DNA from: Sisyra terminalis
Taxonomy: Eukaryota; Arthropoda; Insecta; Neuroptera; Sisyridae
NCBI GenBank assembly: GCA_958496175.1
Contig: OY292276.1
Span: forward strand, 10,496,001 to 10,560,000
Reading direction: 5' to 3'
Length of the DNA stretch: 64,000 bases
Below are positions 12,755 through 23,900 of this stretch, in pieces (the first letter of the stretch is position 1; the number at the start of each line of letters is the position of its first letter). The notes beneath the pieces are model-generated. The model saw only the letters and a list, made by a program, of their open reading frames with translations, was not told the DNA's origin and did no database searches. Made by a program: the position numbers and the translations under genes.

Positions 12755-12908
12755 CAAGATTTATAAAATACACAGGTGGCCTCATGCGCTACGTGACGTA
12801 TCCAGAAGAAATTCGTATATATCTTCAGACTGATTCAAATTTCAAAATTCTTCGTATGACGTCATTTTTTTTTTCTAATGGAGCAACCTGTGTAATTTGT
12901 AAGCCTTG
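12755..12908. mobile_element. 154-bp MITE with 9-bp target duplication, copy 1
   Basis: The terminal inverted repeats (CAAGATTTATAAAATACACA and the reverse complement of TGTGTAATTTGTAAGCCTTG) are bounded by a perfect 9-bp direct repeat GGTGCTGGC (12746-12754 and 12909-12917). A second copy is at 27473-27623. Nine-base duplications are typical of Mutator-like elements and also seen for Merlin; the superfamily is therefore an inference. Both copies contain the palindrome ATGACGTCAT, a CRE-like site. The frame at 12784-13008 simply runs through the MITE. Confidence 0.85.
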
Positions 12909-12919
12909 GGTGCTGGCTA

Positions 12920-13685
12920 CGTTTATTTTACTATATGAAAATAAATGCGTCAAAAAAATTTATGCGAATTTTGGCGGGTTTCTCAAACTTAAAATAGTCT
13001 TAAATTAGTAAGTATATAGGCAAGTAATAGTAGCAATAAAAAAAGTAAGGTATGTACATTGTACAATTTACATACATTAAGTAAACTTAGTATGATTTCC
13101 AAGTTTCATATGCTCAAAACAATTTGGAAGAAACTTTTTAAAAGCTTACAATGATTTAAAAAAAATGAAAATTTTAAAGGTATGTACCTACATACATTTG
13201 GGGGTCCCAAGCTATAAGGGCAAAATTTTTTTTTCAAATTTCAATGCGCATACTCTCTATATTTTCTTCTATTAGCCCCAAATAATTAAAATATTAAATA
13301 TTATCACTATCTATCAACAATAACCCGTGCCGACTTGAGCTTAAACTTTTAATATAAAAATTAATATAGAATCCATACAGAAATATAAGATCTCTGTTAA
13401 TTTAGTAAATAAGACATTGCTTTATCTGTATCTTATATTAAGTATTTATTATTAAAAGGACATAATTCAGAAGTTTTTCATTTCAACGTTGACTTTTTTC
13501 AGTTAGAATATAACTTGATTGAAACAAAGTTATCGATGATTTTCTCTGAAATTAAAAATAAGCGAACCCTTATCATATACCTTAATAATTAATACAACGT
13601 ATATTATTGCTTGCCAGACTAACTGTAAAATGAATCACTAAGTTCTTCTTTTGATGGGATATAGCGTTTATTGGTTACACAAATT
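12920..13685. other. AT-rich DNA, nothing recognised
   Basis: No gene or repeat seen. This lies between the 12.75-kb MITE and the transposase-like pseudogene. Confidence 0.4.
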
Positions 13686-13689
13686 TAAC

Positions 13690-14786
13690 TTTTGGTTTTT
13701 GATCTATATCATTATCAACGGACAAGACTGATAATTCATTTATTAAATACCATAAATGCTGGTAGAACTTCTGTAAAGCTGATTTTGAGATCCATTTGTC
13801 TATTTTTTTCGTATACTTTCATGGTCTTTAAAAAGCATCAAAAATCACCAGGTAAGGTGCTTTTAAAACTAAATTCTATTGCAACCAAGGTTTAGTATTG
13901 GATGTCAATAGTTAATGCCAGAAAATTAATTCTCAATAATCATCTTTAGTGATTTCTTTAGTTAACTCAATTCGGTAAAATTCTAACATTTTATTCATTT
14001 CTGATACATTGAGGCATGACAACTTTTCTGTACTACTCTGTATTTTCTTGAAATCAATATTTTTCTAATTTTCACGGAAATTTTTTAGCGATTAAATGTC
14101 AAGATATTTTAATTGTTTGGCTAATTTTTTCTTCAACAAGCCTATGAAAACTAATTCGTAGACGTGATGGCATCAAGTAAAAGTTAGATTTTCTTTACTT
14201 AGTTTCTGCTCAAAAAGCACAGAAGTCTCATTAATACAACCTATACGTGAAGCAGTAGTATTACAACAAAGAATTTGCACTTTATTTTCAAGATTCCAGT
14301 CAATAATGGCATTCCAAATTGCCAGTGCCTGTTCTTCGTCCTGAAGAGTTGTCCAATTTTGGTACAATGATAAATTTTTCTTTATTACCATATGAAATAA
14401 CTATCAGTAATCGTTCTTCCTTTGATTTTCATGCATTTAAAGCCAGGAATAATTTACCATCCAAATGGACAGTTACAGTATCCGGTACTCATTTTGGGAA
14501 TCGACTTCCATGGCTTTTCGTGCTCTTTCGGCTTTTCCCTACGAATTCTTTGAATAGAGGAATTACTTCTGAGAAATTTATCATTATTAAGTCCCAGTGC
14601 CTCAATATTTGCTTCAGTAGTAAACCTATAATTCCTTATACTGAACTGACACCTATCCAATACTAACACTAATGTTGGAATCATAAAATTTTTCCTAGTT
14701 AAAGTTTTATTAGTATCGAATCGTATGCTAGTAACGGAGATTGGCAAATTTACTTGTATATTCATTATTTCAGAATCAGAAGACAA
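13690..14786 (-). pseudogene. Decayed transposase-like gene with a DTTAS motif
   Basis: Reading the minus strand from 14786 downward across stops and frameshifts gives a consistent order: an N-terminal part with EANIEALGLNND and IQRIRREK; a segment beginning at W near 14455 with IIPGF; EEQALAIWNAIIDWNLENKV; CCNTTASRIG; VLFEQKLSKENL; an in-frame stop near 14173; CHHVYELVF; and further down TKDDY.ELI.FLALT. I recognise this as a protein family common in arthropod repeat annotations, whose usual motif is DTTASNTG followed about 30 residues later by CRHH.YE. The usual D is N here, so a likely catalytic acid is lost as well. A hAT-like transposase fold (D of TDNASN, then C..H) is my inference. At least three stops and frame changes make it dead. 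Confidence 0.7.
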
Positions 14787-14789
14787 ATT

Positions 14790-15925
14790 TTCTTGTAGTA
14801 GAATTTAGTTTTCATTTTCTTGTAAATTTCCCTAAGTTTAGTATATGGTTGTTAGTTTTTTTACATAGTTAGGTAAAGATTTAATCGGTTAATGTACCTT
14901 TTCTTAATCAATTAAGCATGCGCGAATAGATTTGCGCATTTATTCACACATAAATTCACTTCACGAATATTATAGAACAGAACTGCCTGTCCTTGTCCGT
15001 TTCAGGGAAGTTTGGAGCCGGTAATTTAATGTTTTACGTTTCCTATTAAAAATATATCCATTTTAGAATTGCATAATTTCACCGACATGTTGACTGGATG
15101 AAAAAAAAAAATTTACTTATTAAATAAGCAATAGAAAGCACATCCATACCTTAACTCCTTCGTATACAAATATTGGTATGTTTCGATGCAAGTCGACATG
15201 GCTGCAGTGGTTTTAGGAGCATGAAAATTTATTTTCAACTGTTTTAAAAACATTCAAATAAAATTAGGGGGTATGCGTTGCAAAAAAAAAGTTTTGCTTT
15301 TTTTTTGGGACACCCTCATGTACATAGTACATATATTTAGTAAACCTAGTATAATTTCTATTTTAAATATTTAAAAAAAACGTTTGCTCACTAAAGCAGT
15401 ATTTTCCAAACTATAGGTTGCAAGGGAATATTGGGTGCGCCCTATAAGGGTTGTTCATTAATTACTTAAAGACAATAGTCATTATAATTGTCTTCGAAAG
15501 AAGACCTTATTAAAAAAGGAACTAAAAACTAAGCTGGAGTCAATAGTTCTTTTAGAATGCAATGCAGAGAAGCTTTTAAGGAAAGCTTCCAGAAAAATGA
15601 TGAAGACGAAGAAAAAAGTCAACAATTTTTTTTTTTAAATAAAAACTATCATAATTTTGAACATTTTAAATGCTGGGAACCACAATTGAACCAAAAAATA
15701 ATCAATCTACCATAAACAATGATGATTTTCATAGCTGAACTATAAGTCACCAGAAATTGATTTGATTTTTGATTGAACTTTAGTAGTTCCATAAAATTCT
15801 ATTTTACCAAAAATTTACGAAAACGAGTTTTACTTTTAAGTAAGAAACATTAATGTTAAGTTTAAAGAAAATATTTTTATTCTACCCTGAACTCAATTCT
15901 TGCTAAATAAAAAAAAAAAACTTTT
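14790..15925. other. AT-rich DNA with a possible hAT remnant
   Basis: No gene. A segment from CAGTATTTTCCAAACTATAG (about 15405) to GCTGGGAACCACAATTG (about 15673-15689) has ends reminiscent of hAT MITEs, but I could not find a target duplication. Confidence 0.35.
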
Positions 15926-15930
15926 CATTC

Positions 15931-16040
15931 TTTCGTGGTTATATGATTCATTTCAAATACTTTACTATATTATTTCCTACCTTCATCTCTGAAGAATAAT
16001 AAACACGTGTAGGTTTACGAAATAGATAATTAAAAACCCA
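15931..16040 (+). repeat. 110-bp direct repeat R1
   Basis: From TTTCGTGGTTATATGATTCA to TAATTAAAAACCCA. It is repeated almost exactly at 16687-16796, immediately on the other side of the 646-bp block B. It contains AATAATAAACACGTGTAGGT. Only a few substitutions separate the two copies. Confidence 0.85.
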
Positions 16041-16686
16041 ATTTAGTGTCTAATTCCAATCCAATTTGGAAATTTATCAGTAATTGATCCAAAAAAAAAT
16101 CATTTTGTCACAAAACTTGCATGAACTAATCGAAAATTTGGTTCTGATTGAAAATTTTGTAGACAAATTGTTCGAAAATCAAATGATCGGAAAAACATTT
16201 GGATAAGCAAATTGATCACCAAAAATATACAAAAATTGGAAAAATTTGATCAAAATTTGTATCAAGGATCAAAATAGGATCAAGTGATGTCCATTTAATT
16301 ATTTTGGCAAATTGGTGAAATATAATTTTTTTTTATTGAATTAATTATCGGTCAAATGGTTTAAAAGAAATCAATATCCAAATTGGGGATGATTCTAAAA
16401 AAATGAGTTTAAAACCAAAAAATAATCCTAAAGTTTTTCCTTTCATCCTATTCAGCATTAAGTACGCGGTTTTCTCTATGTAAAATTTTGAAAAATGCTT
16501 CAGTTTGGGTAAATTATTTTTCGATCAATTCCCTTTCAAATAATTTGTCGTATTAACATTTTCTTCCATTTTTTTGAAGCCATCTTTTTAAAATTTCTCC
16601 AATTGGAACAATTTTTAACAATTGGAAAAATTTGTTCAAAATTTATATTTATTTGAAAAAAGCGTTGATTTTAATTTAATTATTTA
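16041..16686 (+). repeat. Dispersed repeat B, copy 1
   Basis: A 646-bp block, also present at 19633-20228, starting ATTTAGTGTCTAATTCCAAT and ending near GCGTTGATTTTAATTTAATT. It is non-coding and rich in AAATTGGAAAAATTTG-type motifs. Here it is exactly bracketed by the 110-bp direct repeats R1 and R2; the other copy is not. It looks like a mobile or duplicated unit of unknown class. Confidence 0.75.
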
Positions 16687-16796
16687 TTTCGTGGTTATAT
16701 GATTCATTTCGAATATTTTACTATATTATTTCCTACCTTCATCTCTGAAGAATAATAAACACGTGTAGGTTTATGAAATAGATAATTAAAAGCCCA
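16687..16796 (+). repeat. 110-bp direct repeat R2
   Basis: Second copy of R1, ending TAATTAAAAGCCCA. The sequence after it (TAAAGATAGTACTTG) does not resume block B, so this is not an ordinary two-unit tandem array. Confidence 0.85.
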
Positions 16797-16799
16797 TAA

Positions 16800-19630
16800 A
16801 GATAGTACTTGATTTTGTTGAGTTGTTCAGTTTTTGCAAGCAGCCGGTCTAATTAAACATGTAGTGAATCATCACAAATCCTTACCTGAAACAAAACGAA
16901 AAATAAAATTAATAAGTTTCTCCAAAAAAAAAAATAAAAAAAAATACGAAAATCTCAGTCATATAATTAATATATTCAAAGCAAAAAATTTCAACAATAT
17001 TGAAGTTTGCACGACCTTAAAAATCCGCTTGGCTTGCAATCGTGACTGCCATCACCTTGCAATTTTTGCCTAATTAAATCCGATGGAATCATTGTAAAAA
17101 AGTTTGAACAAATAATTACAAAACGAATGGTTGATTTAGTGAAAATGAATTGTATGTACATATCGTATGATATTCAAGGGCGACCTGTTTGTATTATCAT
17201 ATCAAGATTTTATCTCCAGAGGAGATAAAAAATTTGTTGGTAAAAAGCCATAAATTACGTAACATAAACTGGGATGGAAAGCACAGTAGTCAAATAAATA
17301 ACAGCTGCCCATTGATTATTAATTAATAAATAAAAAGCATTTGCCCCCAAACACAATGGAGACACCACAGCCCAATCAATATAATTCCACTAATTTTTTA
17401 ATGTTTTGGCATCAAACTTCAGATTGTTTTTGCTTCATAAATATCTACTAATATTCGTTAATTATGCAAATCTAAAACATTTTTAATATCGTCTTTCTAA
17501 TAACCTCAGTTTAACCTCTGAATCAATGGACCTCCAACTGTGAAAATTATATTTAAATATATTTGGCGAATAAGTCTTCAGAAAAGTTCAAAATTCTTGC
17601 GATTTTAATCCAATGATATTTTAATAAAAATGTACAGCCTGTAATTAAATTAACAGAAAATTTAGACAATAAATTTCGAGTGTTTAAAATTAATTTTAAG
17701 AACCAATTAATTTCATCTGTGGTTTTTATAAGTTTGTTTAATTTAATTATGAACGTATAAAGAAATATCACGTAATTTAAAAATTTTAAACATTAAAAAC
17801 TTTTGATTCAATGGAAACAGTTGATGGATATAATTTTGTTGGTGACCTGTAACGATCGTTTAAAAAGAACTTCAATCAACCTGTAAAACTAAAGATAATA
17901 ACTTTATTATGAAGTTTATAATTTTTAATTTTAGCGAGCGGTAATTAATAATTTCAGCCGTTTTTTTTTTCAATTTATCAAACTAGTTTTTTTTGTTTAA
18001 AGCAAAATTTAATTATAAGGTATATACTTTTTGTGGTTGATCCAAGTTTGATTGGATCTAAACGAAAATCAAGCGTTGGTTATGGACCCACTATATAAAA
18101 TTTGGGAAATTAAAGGATTGTTATTAGAAAATAGTAATGGGAGTGGTGTTTTTATAATCGACAAAGGGTAGGTGTGAAATTACACAATATTTTTGTGAAC
18201 ATCGGTAATTTCCATATGAACAAAGACAATTCTTTCGGCCTACACATGACGAACCCTTTAAATGTATTTTTCTTTGGTGAACAATTTGGATTTAATTACA
18301 GCGATTTTATTACGTTGAATTTTATAGTCTCATAAAACTATTAGATGCACTTTCTCTGTTATTAGCAAGAAAGTGAGAAAAATCTTCAGATAATTAATCA
18401 AATTTTTTTCAAAAAAAAAATCATTTTGGTGTACAAAGAAGTCATGTGGAACTCACCAGATTTTGGAATAGAAAGTTTGGTGTTTAATTGAAATGATTAA
18501 ATTGTATCTTCCAAATGATTTGATTATGATTGGCCCAAACATAAGCCAGTTTCTCATTACACTAGAAAATTATATACTGCTATGTCATCTGCTGTAATAA
18601 TTTTGGTTCATTGAAGACATTGACTAATGAGCAATTTATATAAATACAACATATAATATAATCATTATCTACATTACAAGTAATGACTGCAAGCAAAAAA
18701 AATAAGTTAAACACAATTTTTGCTAAGTTTTTGCCCTGTAATTACCAGAAGCGTCTTCAAAACGTTTCACTATATATATATCCATCTATAGTAAGAAAAA
18801 ATTCAATCAACGAAAAAAGCACATTAGTTGAAAATGAAACATTTTTCAGGCCCTCATGATGGTCGCTCGACCGGGGGGAAATTATTTATGGGATTCATGA
18901 AATTAATAATTAAATTGTTCGTTGAAACTTGAAATACGGGTTGGACAAAAGGTAAAGGTTTACGTTTGGTTAATAAACGTCGTTGAGTTAACGACTCGTG
19001 TTTACCAATTATTTAATTCATAATTAATGACCGCTATTTGCTTTAATGTTTTAGCAGATCAAAATATTGACTTGTCGAGTCGTAAATTCAACGTTACCGT
19101 TGAATGCCCTTTGCACGCACTCGTAAATTCGTAAATTTTTCTCGGTATCGAATCTTCAAAGGAAATTTGCCCAGAAAATATTACACCAACTTTGGGGTTT
19201 TTCTTAAGCGTGACATGAAGTTGAAATTAAAAGGAAGTTTGTGGTTTTCTCAAAAACCTTAAAATCTTAAACAATTTTATACCAAAAAACTTATTTTTTT
19301 ATTTGATGCCACATTAGGTAAATATGCAACGATTTAAAACAACTTATTGCATCTTATTGCACATTTCCATGCAATAAAACAATACACAAACTTATTTTCA
19401 ATTTCTTGTTAGTTAAAGTTTCCCGAGTTGAAACCTTACCCTGGATAACTCAAATAAATAAAAAAGCAGGAAATGTAATGCAGTACTAATAAACTAAAAT
19501 TTAATAACTTTTGAAGACCTAATTGTTGAATAATGATAGAATAAAAAAATTAAATTTAATTGAAACTAAACCCCAATAGAAAAAAAATCAAATGTAGGAA
19601 GTAAATAGCAATTAGCAAAAGAAAATTTAC
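16800..19630. other. AT-rich DNA; one less AT-biased patch
   Basis: No gene recognised. The stretch at about 18840-19150 is more complex and contains the imperfect palindrome CGTCGTTGAGTTAACGAC and several TAATTAAT homeodomain-type cores. It is a candidate conserved non-coding element only. Confidence 0.35.
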
Positions 19631-19632
19631 CA

Positions 19633-20228
19633 ATTTAATGTCTAATTCAAGTCCAATTTGGAAATTTATCATTTATTGATCCAAAAAAAAATCATTTGGT
19701 CACAGAACTTGCATGAACTATTCGAAAATTTGTTTGATTGAAAATTTTGGAGACACATTGTTCGAAAACCAAATGATCGGAAGATTTCGATGAGAAAATT
19801 GATCACAAAAAATATACAAAAATTGGAAAAATTTAATCAAAATTTGTATGTATTAGGATCAAGTGATGATGTCCATTTAATTATTTTGGCAAATTGGTGA
19901 AATATATTTTTTTTAATTGAATTAATTTTCGGTCAAATAGTTTAAAAAAAATCAATACCCAAATTGGGGAGGATTCTAAAAACATTAGTTTAAATTCAAA
20001 AAATAATCCTAAAGTTTTTCCTTTCATCCTATTCAGCATTAAGTACTTTTCTCTATCTAAAATTTTGAAAAATGCTTCAGTTTGGGTAAATTATTTTTCG
20101 ATCAATTCCCTTTCAAATAATTTTCTTACATCATTTTTGAAGCCATTTTTTTAAAATTTCTACAATTGGAAAAATTTGTTCAAAATTTATATTTATTTGA
20201 AAAAAGCGTTGATTTTCATTTAATTTTT
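19633..20228 (+). repeat. Dispersed repeat B, copy 2
   Basis: Direct copy of 16041-16686 with small deletions (for example after GTGATG at about 19864) and scattered substitutions. The flanks lack R1 and R2. Confidence 0.75.
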
Positions 20229-20229
20229 T

Positions 20230-20505
20230 AGGCCAATTAGTTAAACATGATTCTACTTTATTGAATATTGAATTAATTTTCGATAAAACGATTTTTTAAG
20301 GGATGATTCTGTTTAAAAACGAGTTTAGACCAAAAATAAGCCTAATGTTTTTTTTTTACTCCTTTGGAGCATTAAATTGGGGATTTTTTTAGCCAAAAAA
20401 TTCGAAAAAAGCTTCGTTTTTGCCCTTCAAATAATTGATTTCAAAAAACTTAGCGTATTTATATTTTCTTACGTCATTTTTGAAGGATTTTTTTTTTAAA
20501 ACTTT
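20230..20505 (+). repeat. Diverged partial copy of repeat B
   Basis: Begins GGCCAATTAGTT and follows the order of the second half of block B: ATTGAATTAATTTTCGAT, GGGATGATTCTG, AAAAACGAGTTTA, GCATTAAATTGGGG, CTTCGTTTTTGCCC, TTTCTTACGTCATTTTTGAA. It is more diverged than the two long copies and lies directly downstream of copy 2, giving a partial tandem with a period near 330 bp. Confidence 0.65.
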
Positions 20506-20879
20506 ATTACATTTCCTAGTAAATGTCAACAGGTGTTTGCGTTAAAAGTTGCTAACAGACAAACAAATGAACATCGGGAAGCTATAAAAAATGAACTTTA
20601 CAATTGATTTTTTTCATTAAACGTAGAAAATTACAAAAAAATCGGCTACTGTCGGTTGATATTAATGTAAGAATATCTTTTTCTATTTCCATGGTTAAAA
20701 AATATATAAGACCAACTATATATGGCAAAAGTTATCTAAAGACCTCGTGTTAACTATTTTCGACTCAAAATTCATAAATTAAGTGAATCGAATATTTGGA
20801 AAATTTCGATTTTCCTCTTCGATTAATAGATTTTCTGTAAGGTATTTTAAAATAAAACACTACAATTTTTTAAAATACA

Positions 20880-20924
20880 ATCTCCTGAAGAAGTTGGAAA
20901 TAAATACCAACGAAACGTTGAGAT
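20880..20924 (+). ncRNA. Hammerhead-like ribozyme motif, family D
   Basis: Stem I is a perfect 5-bp helix: AUCUC (20880-20884) with GAGAU (20920-20924). Core CUGAAGA is at 20885-20891, then an extra A at 20892. Stem II is GTTGG (20893-20897) with CCAAC (20907-20911) and a 9-nt loop. GAA is at 20912-20914, A15.1 at 20915, then CG, U16.1 at 20918 and U17 at 20919. The stem III tract ACGU is self-complementary. Every invariant base is present. The only departure is the extra A before stem II, shared with the other families here. Confidence 0.6.
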
Positions 20925-20929
20925 GATTT

Positions 20930-23900
20930 GAAAATTTAACATCTTATTATTTGAGTCCAAGTTCCCAAGAACATTGTTAATTATATAATATTACTTTTTC
21001 AAAAACCACTGATTGGATTGAAGTGATTCGGAAACTTTTAAAATGCAACCTTGCAATGATATAACGAACCAAAAAAATTTAATTAAATGCAACTTAATTA
21101 AACTTATTAATTGAAAATGCCAGTAAACAATTATAATTTCACACTTTAATTAAAATTAAAAAATTATTGCATTTTTTGACAGCTTTTCCCATTTTCCTCG
21201 CTAAATTTTAAATACCATGTGCAAAAAAATGTGGAACAAACTATCGCAATTTTGCCACCTAAGACCATTTCCCAAGTAGGTTAAAGTACACAGTAAATAA
21301 ACATATTATCTAAAAGGTTTTCACTTGCATATAAACTCAGCACTTTTAAAAAACAGAAAAAAAAAGTGTAAATCTTTCAAAAAATTTAATGAAACCGAGC
21401 CAAATGAAAAACATTTTATTCTCAACTTGCTTAACAAATTAATTTTTTTCACTGCATAGATTATATGATTCACAGATTGAATATTAATAAGCCGAAGAAT
21501 TTATTACTTGAAGATAGGAAAAAACTTTAAACAAATTTCCGCATCAGGAAGTTTCAAGGTTTCACTTCAAGTGCATCATAAAAATATAATTATTGATGAA
21601 TAAGCGGCAAGATATGCAGAAAATTTTTATGCATTGTTGCTTTTTGGAGGTTGAGTTCTTTGTTTTGCCAGCAGCCAAATCGATCTATTGAAATCAATAA
21701 AGGATTATCTACGAATGGTCAACACTCCTTCAATCATTTGAATGGTAAACAAATGTACAAGTGTCTCATAAAATCATTAAAGTTCGTTCTACATGAAGTT
21801 TATTTATTCTAATGTAATTTAAAAAGCAGCACGAGTCTTTTATATAAGACGACACGAAATATGCATAAAAAAGTAATAATTTTTAAAGCACTATGAATAT
21901 CTTGTCTTGCCCAAGGCTCATTCTTAATGAATATGCTATGCATCTTCAGCTCGGGACACGTACGAGTGGTTCTCAAACATTATATCACACATACCAACGC
22001 TCTATTTACGCCTCGATTTACTTTCATTGAAACCTATTGGATGTAAAAGTAAAATCGAATGTAGGTTTTCAGCTAAAACTATCAGATAAATCTTCACTTG
22101 CAAATAAATACGTTTTCCATTATTCATCGACTAAAACTCGACTCGAAGATTTTTTCCGCAGATTTGTCCTCATTTTACAGCGATCTTATGAGTAAATCAT
22201 TAAGAAGAATGTATACGTATAAGATTGTATCAAAATTTTTAATCGTCAAGATAAATAATGGAAAATTTAAGTTAATAAAAATGAAAGTTTGAGAACGAAA
22301 TTTGTAAGACAATTAAAATTCAATATTGCATATTTTTACATTGACCTAAGATTTACAAAGAAAATTAAGAGAAATATTCAATGTTGCATTGGTTTTTTTT
22401 TTCAAATTTTGCGGTTTAGTGTTCAATCAGCGATGATTAGTTTTCCTTAATGAAAGAGCAAAATATTTGCCAATTTTTTCCGAGTAATGCATGATTAATA
22501 AGTGAAAGTTTATATTGGTCTAGGAATTTAAAGAAAAAAAAATCGTTGCAAAATTTAAATGTATCTATTAAAGTATTTATGCAATGTTGTTTTTATGGAA
22601 CTATTTTCAAATTCCGGCTATTTAAATATCAATTTTGAAGACTTTTTATAGGCAAAGAATTGGAAATGCATTTGAAGAGATTTCGGGGAATTTTATAAGA
22701 CTAAGGGTCGGTATTTTGACTCATGGATAGGTAAACTATATCCTTAAGATTAGATAAAAATTTATCTGTTAGATAATTTCTACATATATCACAACTCTCA
22801 GACTAAAAAAAAAAACGATTATTTTCGTTATTCTCTGACGAAAATTTTGGAAAATATTGGACCTAAGACTAAAGTAGCATCCCAACTTTGCGACTATACA
22901 ATACAACGTTAAGTTTCTGGTGCACAAGAGTTCTAATATGAAAGGTAATATTTTATACTGTTTATTAAAGTTTTACGGAATAAACATTTCAAGATCGGAA
23001 TTTAGTATCATCGAAAAAAAATATTTTTATTCTTGAGAAGTTAGTGTAAGTATCCCTTAATATACGACAATTTGATCGTATTTTTTTTATTTTTGGTGTT
23101 TATAAATAAAGAAAATTACATCATCTTTAAACTTTCTCTTCGGGAAAATATTAGCAATTTTATCTCAAGAAAAATATGGAACTAATAAAAAAATTTTTTT
23201 CTAGATTTTCCATCAGTTTGATGTAAAGCAAATTGAGTACCACTCTTCGAAAAAATCACTTGAGTTTACCAAATTTAAATCAGTTTGGGCGATTTTAGAA
23301 GAATCTTGAATCTTATTACTACGGAAATTTCAACCCTCAAGTAATTTTTGCAGCAGATTGTTGAACTAATATTTTTTTCGAATACTATATCATTATATGA
23401 TAATAAAACCAATTAACTTACCCACTTGTTGAAAATTTAAATAGTTTCGAAAACTGTACAAAGTATAACTTTTGCAAGATTATTTGCACTAAAGTCTTAC
23501 TGAAACTATTGTACTATTTTTTAAATAGTTTGACCAGCTTTTAAAAAAAAAAGAAACTTACTATATTTTAATTTGATACTATTTTTTCTTCAAAGCTTAT
23601 TCCGTGAATACATCGATTTAAAAATATTTCAAAAGTTAGAAATTTTAAGCATATTTTTTGCTTATAAATTTTATTGGTAAATTTAGAGTATGAATCGAAA
23701 TACGTTAAGGAACTCCAAAGTCTTAAGGTACTCCATTTGGATTAAAGAGACTAAATTGTAGTCAATCAGGCATTAGACTTTGGGTTATACTATTTTGATT
23801 CCAAATCCGGGAGCTTTAAAATAATTTATATTTCTTGTTTAAAATTTAGTTCAAAGTTTGTTAGGTCATTCTCCCTGTATCTAAGTAATAAGGGGACCTG

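Noticed and set aside
14319..14666. 115-codon open frame on the plus strand
   Set aside because: It is the antisense shadow of the transposase-like pseudogene on the minus strand, which shows family-specific motifs.
15405..15690. Possible hAT MITE with ends CAGTATTTTCCAAAC and GGGAACCACAATTG
   Set aside because: The ends are suggestive, but no 8-bp duplication was found and the inverted repeat is weak.
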